A stretch of DNA of 21,361 nucleotides from CAJQQK01 sp051010015 (GCA_051010015.1 JBPCVZ010000178.1:1-21361); one strand, 5' to 3'; shown: positions 1 to 9,600, numbered from the stretch's first letter. Notes: generated from the letters alone by a model not told the origin. Translations and numbers: made by a program.

Positions 1-506
1 TCGGTGTCGATTTCCTTGAGGCCTTCCGACACGTTCACCAGGCAGAACGGCGTCAGGATCATGACCATTATGAACACGATGGTGCCGTGCGACGGACCGA
101 ACCAGATGATCGCGAGGATCGCCCAGCCGACGGACGGGAACGAGTTGAGCAGCGGCTTGATCCGCTCATGCACGATCACTTCGGTGATCGGCAGCCAGCG
201 CGGCAGGAACGCCAGCAGCGAACCGAACAGCACGGCGAGCAGGACGGCTATGACGACACGCACCGTGCTGGTCGCGACATGCACCAGATAGGCCGGCTTG
301 GTGAACAGATCCCACATCTGCAGGGCAACCGCCTTGGGACCTGGCAAAATGTAGTCCGGCATCGTCAGCGAGAGCAACCACCACCCGAAAACGGCAAGCA
401 CAACCAGCCCTTCGCCGATCAGACGCGACGCCAGCCAGTGCACCCAGGCCCGGCGCTGCGCTGCAATCTCCGTTGCGGAGTGGCCGCCTTGGTCAGTTTG
501 CGCCAT
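1..506 (-). CDS. ABC transporter permease, second of two (cut by window edge)
   Basis: This is an inner-membrane permease of a binding-protein-dependent importer. The reading frame is open from an ATG at 506 to the left edge of the window, giving 168 residues with the C-terminus missing. About 30 hydrophilic residues lead into a first membrane segment (LVVLAVFGWWLL). Then comes the DYILPGP motif typical of SsuC/TauC/NrtB-type permeases, followed by further hydrophobic segments and the NSFPSVGWAILAIIWFG stretch. The EAA loop lies beyond the edge. GAGG sits four bases before the ATG. The start overlaps the end of the upstream permease by 14 bases, so the two are probably translationally coupled and act as a heterodimer. 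They are similar but not identical paralogues. Confidence 0.9.
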   Translation of the reverse strand, partial: MAQTDQGGHSATEIAAQRRAWVHWLASRLIGEGLVVLAVFGWWLLSLTMPDYILPGPKAVALQMWDLFTKPAYLVHVATSTVRVVIAVLLAVLFGSLLAFLPRWLPITEVIVHERIKPLLNSFPSVGWAILAIIWFGPSHGTIVFIMVMILTPFCLVNVSEGLKEIDT

Positions 507-1269
507 GGTGCCTCGCAAGGACGCTCTGAACCGGCGCGAAGATGAACCGGTCCGTCGAATAGACGAAGGCGACGATGATGATGATGACGCCCAGCACAAG
601 CGGCATGTCAAAATCCTGCCGCGCGAGGTTGAGGAGGTAGCCGAGCCCGGTGTTGCCACCGAACAGTTCCGCGGTCAGCGCCACCTTCCAGGCAACGCCG
701 AAACTGATGCGGATGGTGGCAAAGATGAAGGGCAGCAGCGACGGCAGGACGATCAGCGAAAATCGGCGCCAGCCGGATCGCGAAAAACTCGCGGCCATCT
801 CCAGGCGCTCCCCGTCGATATTGCCGAGCCCCTCGCGCATGTTGATGATGGCGAACGGGATCAGCACCATCGAAATGACGAACACCACCGTAACATCGGA
901 AATGCCGAACCAGATGATCGCCAGGAAGGTCCAGCCGATCCCCGAGAACGAATTGAGGAACGGGTTGAGGCGGCCGTGCACGGCGTGCGCGGTGATCGAC
1001 AGATAATGGGCAAGAAACGCGAGCGCGCTACCGATCACGAACGAAATCGCCACGGCGGCGATGATATGCGCGAAGGAATAGAGCATGTGCTTGACTTCGT
1101 GGACGTCGCCAAACATCTGCACCAGGCGCTGCGCGACGGCCCATGGACCCGGCATGACGTAGCTGTCGACGACCGAGCTGTAGGCCATCCACGCAGCCAG
1201 GAAAGCCAGCATGAACAAATGCCCCGCGAGACGGGCGCGCCGGCTCGCGGGATTGTGTTGCATGCTCAC
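493..1269 (-). CDS. ABC transporter permease, first of two
   Basis: This 258-aa inner-membrane permease belongs to the nitrate/sulfonate/taurine (BPD_transp_1) type and has the usual family length. The SYVMPGP motif follows the first membrane segment. The NSFSGIGWTFLAIIWFG region and an EAA-type cytoplasmic loop (about residues 157-176, EMAASF...G...LP), which contacts the ATPase, are visible. Several hydrophobic helices follow, including VLGVIIIIVAFVY near the end. It lies 24 bases after the binding-protein gene and overlaps the next permease by 14 bases. The start is ambiguous: GTG at 1269 or ATG at 1263, two codons apart, neither with a strong ribosome site. The substrate is unknown. Confidence 0.93.
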   Translation of the reverse strand: MSMQHNPASRRARLAGHLFMLAFLAAWMAYSSVVDSYVMPGPWAVAQRLVQMFGDVHEVKHMLYSFAHIIAAVAISFVIGSALAFLAHYLSITAHAVHGRLNPFLNSFSGIGWTFLAIIWFGISDVTVVFVISMVLIPFAIINMREGLGNIDGERLEMAASFSRSGWRRFSLIVLPSLLPFIFATIRISFGVAWKVALTAELFGGNTGLGYLLNLARQDFDMPLVLGVIIIIVAFVYSTDRFIFAPVQSVLARHHGAN

Positions 1270-1293
1270 GGGAGAACCGCTTTCAGCCGATGA

Positions 1294-2295
1294 TCAATCC
1301 TTGAGCGCATGTTCCCAGATCACCGCGTTGGCATCCGGCACCTTCTTGAGGATCCCCATCTCCTTGGCCATCGTCCACACCGTGGTCATCGCCTTCTTGT
1401 CGTCGTCGTTGACGGCGCCGGGGAAGTAGGCGTAGTCGGCCAGCCATGCCTTGAAGTAAGCCGGCGTGATCTTGGTCGTCGACTTGGCGATGGCGGCGCC
1501 GACTTCGTCGGTATTGGCGAGCGCGTATTTCACCGACTCGCGCAGCATCCGGTTGAACTCCTTGAACGCCTCGGGCCGGGCGTTGAGCTTGTCGGGATAG
1601 GTGACATTGACGGCGGACAGCGTATCGACGCCGAACAGTTCCTTGTTGTCCTTGTTGGTCCAGGCCAGCACGCGATAGTTGCCGCTGCCCTTGGCTTTGT
1701 AGGCCTGCGAGTGAATCAGCGTTGCCGCATCGACGCGATTGGACTCGAGCGCGGACAACAATGCCGGCGCCGGAATCTGGACCCAGGAGTAGTCGCCGCC
1801 TTTGTAGGAGACATTGATGCCGTGCTTCTTCCAAAGCGCGATCCGAATCCAGGTCGTGCCGGTCGCACGCAGCGAGTAGCTGCCGATCTTCTTGCCCTTC
1901 AGATCCGCCAGCGTTTTATAGGGACTGTCCTTCTTCACCCAGATCCCGGCGCCAAGCCGGCCGGGCGCCGCGCGCAGGGCGGATGACAGAACCACGAGTT
2001 CCAGGCCGCGCCGCTTGGCGAACGGAATCGCCATCACGGCGTTCATGATGACGTCGTACTTTTTCGCCGGCGTTGACGAAATCAAGGCCGGAATTTGCAA
2101 GGCACTTGCGTCGATCTCGATCTTATCGGACGTCACCTTGCCACTCTTGATGGCATAGAGCACGCCTTCCAGGGCCGGATCCGCGAGATATGCGTAGGTG
2201 ATCTTTTCTTTCGCCTGCGCGGCCCCTGCGGCAACGGCCAGCGCCGCGGCGGCCGTAAGGCCGAGGAGTGCGCCGTGAGCGGAGCATTTCGTCAT
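1294..2295 (-). CDS. ABC transporter periplasmic substrate-binding protein (NMT1/TauA/SsuA-like)
   Basis: This 333-aa protein captures the transporter's substrate in the periplasm. The N-terminus is a Sec signal peptide: a basic start, the hydrophobic stretch LLGLTAAAALAVAAGAA, and probable cleavage after AQA near residue 28. The mature part has the two-lobe periplasmic-binding pattern, with YDVIMNAVMAIPFAKRRG, then LADLKGKKIGSYSLRATGTTW, then ALLSALESNRVDAATL. This is the order seen in the NMT1/SsuA/TauA group. AAGGA lies about 10 bases before the ATG. The gene is 18 bases downstream of the ATPase gene, inside the operon. The ligand cannot be deduced. The hydrolase upstream suggests an amide, formyl or ester compound, which is inference only. 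Confidence 0.92.
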   Translation of the reverse strand: MTKCSAHGALLGLTAAAALAVAAGAAQAKEKITYAYLADPALEGVLYAIKSGKVTSDKIEIDASALQIPALISSTPAKKYDVIMNAVMAIPFAKRRGLELVVLSSALRAAPGRLGAGIWVKKDSPYKTLADLKGKKIGSYSLRATGTTWIRIALWKKHGINVSYKGGDYSWVQIPAPALLSALESNRVDAATLIHSQAYKAKGSGNYRVLAWTNKDNKELFGVDTLSAVNVTYPDKLNARPEAFKEFNRMLRESVKYALANTDEVGAAIAKSTTKITPAYFKAWLADYAYFPGAVNDDDKKAMTTVWTMAKEMGILKKVPDANAVIWEHALKD

Positions 2296-2313
2296 TGTCT
2301 CTATTCCTTCCTG

Positions 2314-3162
2314 TCAGATTGTCGGAACGGCTGTCGGTGTGTCGGAGGCATCCGCTGGCGCATGTTCTTCGAGCTGCCGGAAGAGCGTGATCAAGTGCTG
2401 TTTCTGGCGCGCCAGGCTCGGCGTTTCGTCAATGTTGCGCGGTCGCGGTTCGTCAAGTTTGATCGTCTCGAGCGCACGCGTCGGCTTGTTCGAGAGCAAC
2501 AGAATGCGGTCGGCCAGGACCAGCGCTTCCTCGATGTCATGCGTGACGAAGATCACCGTCTTGCCGGTTTCCCGCCAGATTCGGATGATCTCGGAACGCA
2601 TCCGGCGACGGGTGTTGAGGTCCAGCGCCGAGAACGGTTCGTCCATCAAGATAATCTCGGGCTCGACGGAAAGCGCGCGGGCGATCGCGACGCGCTGGCG
2701 CTCACCGCCGGACAGCATCACAGGGAATTTCTCCATGTCACGCTGCAGCCCGACCATCGCGAGGAGGCGCTCAGCAGTGGCACGCAGCTGCGGCTTGGCC
2801 TGCTTGCCAAAACGCAATTCCATGCCGAGTTCGACATTGCCTCTGGCAGAGCGCCACGGCACCAGGCGCGGTGATTGAAAAACGTAGGCGAGCTTGTCCC
2901 AGCCCTGCTCGGGCGGCAGGCCGGTGATCGAGACATTGCCGCCCTGCGCTTGCAACAAATTGCCCATCAGGCGCAGCGACGTGGATTTACCGCAGCCGCT
3001 TGGCCCGAGAATGCAGAGGAACTCGCCCGCGGTGACGGAGAAACTCAGCCGATCGTAGATCGTCTCGGCATTGAAACGAACGACCACGTCCTCGAACTTA
3101 AGAACTTCCTTGGACACGCGGCCTCGAATCTCACGCTGGAGCATCGAACTGTAGCCGCTCAC
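2314..3162 (-). CDS. ABC transporter ATP-binding protein
   Basis: This is the cytoplasmic ATPase of the importer, up to 282 aa, of the SsuB/TauB/NrtD type. All the motifs are intact: Walker A GPSGCGKST (residues 53-61), Q-loop Q96 in YVFQSPRL, signature LSGGERQ (150-156), Walker B IILMDE (170-175), D-loop ALDL and switch histidine H208 in VTHD. VPWRSARGN after the Q-loop is typical of this subfamily. The longest start is GTG at 3162. An ATG at 3144 would make the protein six residues shorter and neither has a clear ribosome site. It is the first transporter gene and lies 63 bases after the hydrolase. With a single ATPase gene for two different permeases, an ATPase homodimer is expected. Confidence 0.95.
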   Translation of the reverse strand: MSGYSSMLQREIRGRVSKEVLKFEDVVVRFNAETIYDRLSFSVTAGEFLCILGPSGCGKSTSLRLMGNLLQAQGGNVSITGLPPEQGWDKLAYVFQSPRLVPWRSARGNVELGMELRFGKQAKPQLRATAERLLAMVGLQRDMEKFPVMLSGGERQRVAIARALSVEPEIILMDEPFSALDLNTRRRMRSEIIRIWRETGKTVIFVTHDIEEALVLADRILLLSNKPTRALETIKLDEPRPRNIDETPSLARQKQHLITLFRQLEEHAPADASDTPTAVPTI

Positions 3163-3225
3163 CTCGTGCAGCGAAAGCCGTGACCGATCAGCAATGCGAT
3201 GACAAATGGGAAGCGCTCCAACAGA

Positions 3226-4104
3226 TTAGCTGCGGAGCCCCATGCGGCTCAGCGCGGCGGCGCCGAGCAGACCTTTCGGATCGGCGAGGCTTTCGAGCAT
3301 CTCGAAATGATTGAGGTTTTCACCAACGAGAAGCCGGGCCGGGTGGCTGCGCGCGTCCAGAGCCGCAGCGAAGTCGCGCGATTGGCGTTGGAATTCGGGT
3401 GTTTCGTTTGTGCCATAGGCGACATCGATCGGCGTCGAGATGCGATCGATATGCCGTGCCGCACTGAGCGCGTGCACCCTCTCGTCCGAGAACGCAACAT
3501 AGGCACTGCGCGCGGATAGACTAACCGGCTCGAGATCGTAGATGCCACTGCAGAGCAGGGCGCTCTTGATGACGTCGCGCGGGAGGTTGAACGCAGCCTC
3601 CCAGTCGGTCGTCAAGGCGACAGCGGCCAGGTGCGCACCCGAGGAGTGTGCCGAAAGATGTATGCATGCCGGATCGCCACCGAACGACTGAGCATTGCCT
3701 GCGACCCAGGCAATGGCACGGCGCACCTGATCGGCGATCGGCATGAGGTCGCCGGCCCTGTCCTGGACCCAGTCAATATCGATCGCGATGAAATGCGCAC
3801 CGGCGTCGATAAACAACTCGGTCGGGAATGCATAGTCCCTGGCCTCTCCGGATCGCCACGCACCACCATGCACAAAGATGTTGATCGGCCGCGACACGGC
3901 GACACCCCGCGGGCTGAATACGTCCAGGCCTTCTTTCTCGCCTGAACCATATGCGAACCGTCGCGGCGCTCCGACACGTTGCCGGACGGCTTCACTGTTT
4001 TCTGCGTAGCGCGCCACCACTTCCTGCATGTTCGGCGCATAGGCGGCCTGATCGTAGGCAGCATCGAGTTGCGCCTGTGTCATGTCGCGCCAGACAAGTG
4101 TCAT
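3226..4104 (-). CDS. Alpha/beta hydrolase, kynurenine formamidase (arylformamidase)-like
   Basis: This 292-aa cytoplasmic hydrolase has no signal peptide. The oxyanion-hole motif HGGAW is at residues 79-83, as in the BD-FAE/arylformamidase and hormone-sensitive-lipase group. The nucleophile elbow is AHSSG (152-156, Ser154). YGTNETPEFQRQS (around 230-242) carries the expected acidic triad position, and His266 in NHFEML completes the triad. This pattern fits enzymes that hydrolyse formamides or small esters. Start: ATG at 4104 with AAGGA about 9 bases upstream. A TTG nine codons earlier has no such support. Its place between the GAF protein and the ABC transporter suggests that it cleaves the imported compound. 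True kynurenine formamidase activity is unproven, and a kyn operon is not visible. Confidence 0.88.
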   Translation of the reverse strand: MTLVWRDMTQAQLDAAYDQAAYAPNMQEVVARYAENSEAVRQRVGAPRRFAYGSGEKEGLDVFSPRGVAVSRPINIFVHGGAWRSGEARDYAFPTELFIDAGAHFIAIDIDWVQDRAGDLMPIADQVRRAIAWVAGNAQSFGGDPACIHLSAHSSGAHLAAVALTTDWEAAFNLPRDVIKSALLCSGIYDLEPVSLSARSAYVAFSDERVHALSAARHIDRISTPIDVAYGTNETPEFQRQSRDFAAALDARSHPARLLVGENLNHFEMLESLADPKGLLGAAALSRMGLRS

Positions 4105-4177
4105 GTCGCTGTTCCTTCGATTGTGATCCAAACACCGCCTGGCACCGCCCTCGGCCCTGGCGATACGATGCGCCGGT

Positions 4178-4690
4178 TCACCCCTGGCCTTGCTCGCCCC
4201 GGGCCATGCGACCCGCCATCAGCCCTGCAATGAGTTGCGCTGCAGCAAGATCCTTGTCCGAGTAGTAGTTGGCCACATGAAGCAGGTTCATTGTGCCGAT
4301 CGTCCTGCCACCCACTTTGATCGGCATGTTAAGAATGGATTCAAGTCCCAGCCTGAATATGACCTCATGATCGTCGAAGTGTCTGCGGATGTCGTCAGCG
4401 CTCGCCCCAATGTACGGCTCTCCGCGCTCGAGAACCTGTTGTCCCCACTCGGTGTCGCGCTTCTTCTTGCGGCCACCGGCCGGATAGTCGGCGGGTTGGT
4501 TGGAGTACAGCCGCTCGACTTCCATACTATGCTCGTGGAACGCCATGACGGTGAAGAGCTTGTGCCCGATAAGGGTCTCCGCGGTGGCGGCCGCCATCTC
4601 GAAAAACGCGGTTTGGTCCTTGACCTCGGCCTGGGCAACCGCGAGCTTTCCCAAGCCAGCAAGCAACGCATCCGGGTTTAGCATTGGCAT
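4178..4690 (-). CDS. Small GAF-domain protein
   Basis: This 170-aa soluble protein consists almost entirely of one GAF domain. The first ~40 residues are helical (LLAGLGKLAVAQAEVKDQTAFFEMAAATAETLIG). They are followed by the beta-rich core (LFTVMAFHEHSMEVERLYSN) and the conserved GAF end IKVGGRTIGTMNLLHVANYYSDKDLAAAQLIAGLMAGRMA. No output domain is attached, so it may bind a small ligand and act on a partner, or be a stand-alone sensor. It contains no cysteine, which argues against free methionine-R-sulfoxide reductase. Start: ATG at 4690 with GAGGTG 8 bases upstream. An ATG two codons in is an alternative. It heads the minus-strand cluster 73 bases before the hydrolase, so a link to the transported compound is plausible but not shown. 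Confidence 0.85.
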   Translation of the reverse strand: MPMLNPDALLAGLGKLAVAQAEVKDQTAFFEMAAATAETLIGHKLFTVMAFHEHSMEVERLYSNQPADYPAGGRKKKRDTEWGQQVLERGEPYIGASADDIRRHFDDHEVIFRLGLESILNMPIKVGGRTIGTMNLLHVANYYSDKDLAAAQLIAGLMAGRMARGEQGQG

Positions 4691-4958
4691 GGCAACATCA
4701 CCTCGTCGAAATGTCCTGTTGGGGTAAACTCTGCTGGTTCGCAAGCCGGCCCGGTCCCGTATGATCGTTGCCATCATAGCCGCAATGAATTTCGTGAACC
4801 AACCGCCCCACGACACCGACCTCATCGCGTCGAGCCGGCACGTCCAGCACAGTCCGCCAGGCGCACGATCGCGTTCGAGGGTCGAGACACAAACTGGCTC
4901 GCGCGGCGCCCCGAAGGAGGCGACGGATGACAACGACCGTACGATCCGGAGAAATGTT
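4691..4958. other. Divergent intergenic region between the GAF gene and the TPR gene
   Basis: These 268 bases separate two divergently read genes and should hold promoters for both. I could not identify a convincing -35/-10 pair or an FNR-type box. The recognisable elements are the GAF gene's GAGGTG ribosome site at the left end and a strong AAGGAGG site (4914-4920) serving the short ORF described separately. A reading frame runs through the region in phase with the TPR gene but lacks a good start. Confidence 0.6.
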
Positions 4959-4962
4959 ATGA
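4914..4962 (+). promoter_or_regulatory. Strong ribosome site plus 11-codon upstream ORF overlapping the TPR start
   Basis: AAGGAGG (4914-4920) lies six bases before an ATG at 4927. The resulting frame encodes MTTTVRSGEML and stops at TGA 4960-4962. That stop overlaps the ATG of the TPR gene (4959-4961) as ATGA. The geometry is that of a translationally coupled leader peptide. The weaker GGAG before the TPR start lies inside this ORF. A one-base sequencing error joining the two frames is the main alternative. Confidence 0.5.
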
Positions 4963-6635
4963 GCTATATCTTCGATCTAGGACACTGGTCGCGAAGGATT
5001 TCAACGACTTCCGCGGCAGCCCAGCTTTGGTTCGATCGCGGTCTCAACTGGAACTACGCTTACAATCATGAAGAAGCCGTGGCCTGCTACAGAAAGGCCG
5101 CACAAGAAGACCCGGCTTGCGCCATGTCATGGTGGGGCGTGGCCTATGCCTCCGGCCCGTTCTACAATCGAGCATGGATCCGCTATACGGTCGCCGAAAT
5201 CGACCGCATTTTGCCCGTATGCCACGAAGCAGTGGAGAAGGCGGTTGCGCTCAGTCCTGGTGCCACACCGGCCGAGCAAGGCCTCATCCACGCACTCGCA
5301 AGGCGCTACCAGAACGGTCACGAGAGGAACCATGCGGTCCTGACCACCTGGCAGCACGCGTATGCCGATGCCATGCGCGAGCTCTATCGGGCGCATGAGG
5401 ACGACGTTGACATCGCCACACTCTATGTCGAGGCGGCGGTGACCTGCACACCGCGCCAGCTTTGGGATTTGAAGACCGGCGAACCGAAACCGCAGGCACG
5501 GACGAGCGAAGTGGTGCCGGTTCTTGAGCACTGGATGGAGCACATCGAGCGTGTCGGGCCGATCCATCCCGGCATCGCCCACATGTACATCCACACCATG
5601 GAAATGTCGCCGTTCCCGCAGCGTGCGCTGAAAGCAGCCGACATGTTGCGCGGACTGCTACCCGACGCCGGTCATTTGGAGCACATGCCAGCTCACATCT
5701 ACGTGCTGTGCGGTGACTACGCACAATCTGTTTCACAAAGCGAACAGGCGGTTCGGGCAGACGACAAGTACCTGGACTATGCCGGGGATCAAAACTTTTA
5801 CACGACCGCGCGGTGTCACGACCTGCATCTGTTCATGTATGCAGCCATGTTCCTTGGTCAGTTTGGCAAAGCGACCTACGCCGCCAACCGGGTCGGCGGC
5901 ATGGCAACCGCCGAGCTGATCTCGAAGAGCGCACCGTTCATGGCCTCCATATTGGACGGTTACTCGGCGATGCGCACACATGTCCTGGTTCGTTTCGGCC
6001 GGTGGCATGACCTGATCGCGTTGCCGGCTCCCGATCAACCGGCATTGCGCCCGATCGGCGTTGCCATGCATGCCTATGGACAAGGCATCGCGCATGCCGC
6101 CATTGGCGACATCGACGCGGCACAAGCGGCTCAGGCGGCATTCAGCGAAGCTGTCGCCGCGATCCCCGAGGGTGCGATTTTCCTCAGCAACACCATTCAC
6201 GACATGCTTGCCATCGGTGCCGCCATGCTCGACGGCGAACTGAACTATCGCAAGAAAAACTACGACGCGGCCTTTGCCAGCTTGCGCCTCGCCGTCGCAC
6301 GTGACGACAGCCTGAACTACACCGAGCCCTGGGCCTGGATGCATCCGCCGCGCCATGCCCTCGGCGCCCTGCTGGCCGAGCAGGGCGCGTTCCATGAGGC
6401 TGAAGCCGTATTTCGCGCCGACCTCGGCTACGATCAAGGCGTACCGCGCTGCTGCCAGCATCCCGACAACATCTGGGCGCTGCAGGGGCTCGTTGAGTGC
6501 GTCGAACAGATCGGCGACGCGAACGAGCATCGGCTTCTGAGCCAGAGGCTGCAATTCGCGCGGGCAAGAGCGGACGTCGCGATCGAAAGTTCATGCTTCT
6601 GCCGGACGGCCGCGACCAACAGCTCGCAGCTCTAA
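4959..6635 (+). CDS. TPR-repeat protein with conserved histidine cluster (TTC38-like bacterial family)
   Basis: This 558-aa protein has no signal peptide or membrane segment and is probably cytoplasmic. The first TPR unit is at about residues 23-56 (AQLWFDRGLNWNYAYNHEEA... DPACAMSWWG), and further helical repeats run to the end (for example 350-520). The middle carries a dense set of histidines: H203, H208 and H212 (HMYIHTMEMS), H239, H242 and H246 (GHLEHMPAHIY), and H287 and H290 (CHDLHLFMYAA). I recall the same motifs in uncharacterised bacterial TPR proteins related to TTC38. They could be structural or bind a metal or haem. Start: ATG at 4959 with GGAG 7 bases upstream. A longer in-frame form from 4761 lacks support. 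Its stop overlaps the stop of tamB. The function is unknown. Confidence 0.85.
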   Translation: MSYIFDLGHWSRRISTTSAAAQLWFDRGLNWNYAYNHEEAVACYRKAAQEDPACAMSWWGVAYASGPFYNRAWIRYTVAEIDRILPVCHEAVEKAVALSPGATPAEQGLIHALARRYQNGHERNHAVLTTWQHAYADAMRELYRAHEDDVDIATLYVEAAVTCTPRQLWDLKTGEPKPQARTSEVVPVLEHWMEHIERVGPIHPGIAHMYIHTMEMSPFPQRALKAADMLRGLLPDAGHLEHMPAHIYVLCGDYAQSVSQSEQAVRADDKYLDYAGDQNFYTTARCHDLHLFMYAAMFLGQFGKATYAANRVGGMATAELISKSAPFMASILDGYSAMRTHVLVRFGRWHDLIALPAPDQPALRPIGVAMHAYGQGIAHAAIGDIDAAQAAQAAFSEAVAAIPEGAIFLSNTIHDMLAIGAAMLDGELNYRKKNYDAAFASLRLAVARDDSLNYTEPWAWMHPPRHALGALLAEQGAFHEAEAVFRADLGYDQGVPRCCQHPDNIWALQGLVECVEQIGDANEHRLLSQRLQFARARADVAIESSCFCRTAATNSSQL

Positions 6636-9600
6636 TAGTCCCATTCCAGGCCAATACCGAGCTTGCTGTTGCCATCGGCGCCGACCTCGCCACGCGCCTT
6701 CAGGTTCTTGGTGAAGTCATGATCGATGATGACGCGGCTCGAACCGGCCGTCGCCCCCTGCCTGACGCCAACGAACGTCTTGTCCGTCACGTAGCGCCCG
6801 GCGGAAATGGTCGCGGCACCGGTCTTGTCGGTCGACACATCGAGGACGTCCACACCAACGGAACGTTTCAGCTTGTCAAAGATGCCGGGGCCGCTCGAGA
6901 GGCCGCCGATCTTGTCGACTTCGCTCGCCAGCTGGACCAGTTGCAGCGGCGACAGTCCGACCAGGGCCTTGTTGAACAGCAAGCGTGCAAGCACTTCGTC
7001 CTCAGGCAGTTCCGGGTCCGATGAGAACTTGAACACCGGTTTCGATGCCACACCTGAAATGGCAACGATGACGGTCACGTCGTCGGCAACCGTGGTGGCT
7101 TCCATGTCGAGCACCGGTTCCAGCGTCCCATCGAACAGAACTCTGCCACGCCGGAACTCGAGCCGCCGGCCAAGGATATCGAGACGTCCGCGCTGCATGA
7201 CAAAGGCGCCGTCCGTCAACGGCGCAGCACTTGTCCCGCGCACATTGAGGCTGCCTCCCAATTGGGCATCCAGCCCGCGCCCTTTCACGAAAATCCGGTT
7301 GGCGGCATCGAGGCGCAGGTCGAGGGACATGCGCAACGGCCCTGCATCGGCGGGTCGTTGTTGCTTGACACGGATCGGTTTGGCCAGGTGCTCCGGCGCA
7401 TTGACATGCTTGACGTTGAGCGTCGCTACCGAACGCGGTGCTGCGGCGGGAACCATCACGTCGAGGCGCCGCAGCAGAATGCGGCCCTTGGCTGCCAGCC
7501 CGTCCAACGGCCCGACCAGCGTGACGTTGCCATCCACTTCGCCCGCCATAAGTTGGCGATCGTTGAACTTGAACTGTCCCAATTGCGCAACCAAATCCGC
7601 TCGCGCCTGCCCTGACCCACCGCGCGCCAGCGTGCCGGCGACAGAAAGCCATCCGCCGAATGCGCTCTCGCCTTTGAGAGTGCGGATGACCAGTCCCCGC
7701 TCCGTCACCTCCAATGATCCAGTGACACGCTTCAGCTTGATGCCGGTTGCCGGATCGAAAACGGTCGCAACAGGGATCTGAACCTTTGCATCGATCTTCG
7801 GTGCGCCAGCCGTGCCGGTCACTATGCCGGATAACCTGGCGCGTCCGGAAAGCTGCGTCGCACGCGCCGCCAGTGCGGCATTGCCAAGCGCGAGCGGCAG
7901 GTCGCCGGTCAGCCGAAAACGCATCTCGTTCTTGGGCTTGATCCTGACCTGGCCTTCAGCGGACAGATGGAGCGATTGCGATCCGCGCACAACGAGCCTG
8001 ACTTTGGCGGTGTCATCGCGAACATCACCGCTGAGCTCGATTGTGACGGGAGGCAAGTGGTTGTCGCGCAGAGCCGCGGCCGTAGCCTGGTGCCATGTCG
8101 CATCGAGTTTGGCGATCGGCTTCACCGGACTTCCACTCAGCCGCGCACGGCCGCTCACTGTGCCGCCGAGGCCCAGGTCCGGCACAAACGCGTTTGCGAT
8201 TGTCGCCGGCACGCGCTCAATTCTGGCCTCCAGGTTCAAGGCATCACGGCTGGCATCACCATCCAGCGCAAGTTGACCGCCTCCGGCAGCCAACCTCAAC
8301 CGGCGGATGCGCAGGCTCCCGTCCGCAAATCCGAACTGCGCGCGCTCGACCAGTTTCACCCGGAGCCTGCCGTGCTTGAGTTCGGCTCGATCGACGGTGA
8401 CATCAACCCCATTGCCTTGTTGCTGGAACGAACCATCGGCCCGCATCGGCGCACCGTTGATCCGGCCCGCGGCAGCGAACGCCATCCGCCCTTCGCGATC
8501 CCGCAGGTCGAGCGAGAGCTTGCGTGCTGTCGATGTCGTGCTCGCCAGCTCGGCCAGCGTCACCGACGCACGACCATTCATCTTTCCGGTAAAATCCCTC
8601 AGCACCGCCGCTGCCGTCAGCCGTTTGAGCGTGCTGCCCGCGAAGGCGATGACGGGCGCTTCGGCATTGACGCGCAACGATGGCGACGCCTTGTCTCCGA
8701 AAATCTCAACGTCGCCCGTCAAGGCACCGGATATGCTCTGGCCAAGGATCGCGTCCAGGTCGGCAAGGTGCCCAGCCTTGACAACGAGTTTGCCGGACGG
8801 CGTGGCACCGGCCGCAAACCGCAGATGGCCGGTCATCGTATTGCGCCCGATCTTGACGGACACATCCTGCGCCGAAAAGAGCCCGCCGCGCCCGAGCGTC
8901 ACCTGCGCGCTACCGGCAAGCTGCCGCTGGCCGACGCGCCCCTTCAGTTCGGCCCGTCCGCCATGCGCCGTCAGCGGCCCTGTGCCGTCGAAGTCGAATG
9001 CCAGCCCCTCGATGGCCTGGCCAGACCACGTCGCATCCCGCGTGCTCACGCGCACCTTCGATGACAGTATGGCGGGCGTGCCGCGCAGCGCGACTGTCAG
9101 CTTGGCGGCACCTGTCAGGCCGGGCTGCACGGCCGCCAGGTCGCCAACGTCGATCGTATGGTCCAGTTCGATTGCGTTTTGTGCATATCGTCCTTTGGCT
9201 GCCAACGACAGGTTCTTGCCCGTCGCCTTGAAGTTGCGCAGCGCCATCCCGCCCGCAGCATCGCCTGCCACGTCTCCGGCGAGTTGCAAGGACTTGCCAA
9301 CGAGCCCGGCCAGCACGCCCTGGCCAAGCGTCAGGTCTGCGGCCGCGCCGTCGAACGAGACCGCGTAGTCGCCCTTGCGCAAGCTCGCGGATGCCTTCCC
9401 CTCCAGTTCCAGGTGGCCTGCGAGTTGCCGGCCGAAAAGCGTCGAGAAACGGCTCACATCACTGATCGTCAGGCGTGCTGATGCGGACAACGCATCCGCA
9501 GACAACGCAGCGCTTCCGACAAGTTGCGATGTCGCATCACCCAGGCGGAACCGCTCGATCGTCAACGCACCGGCTTTGAGTGCCCCTTTGATATCCAGCT

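Noticed and set aside
505..1293. 262-codon plus-strand frame opposite the first permease
   Set aside because: Composition is Asp/Arg/His-rich, typical of the antisense of a GC-rich membrane protein; the permease on the other strand has clear motifs.
4691..4933. Upstream extension of the GAF reading frame
   Set aside because: The ATG at 4690 has GAGGTG at good spacing; the extension is arginine-rich and reaches into the opposite gene's ribosome-binding region.
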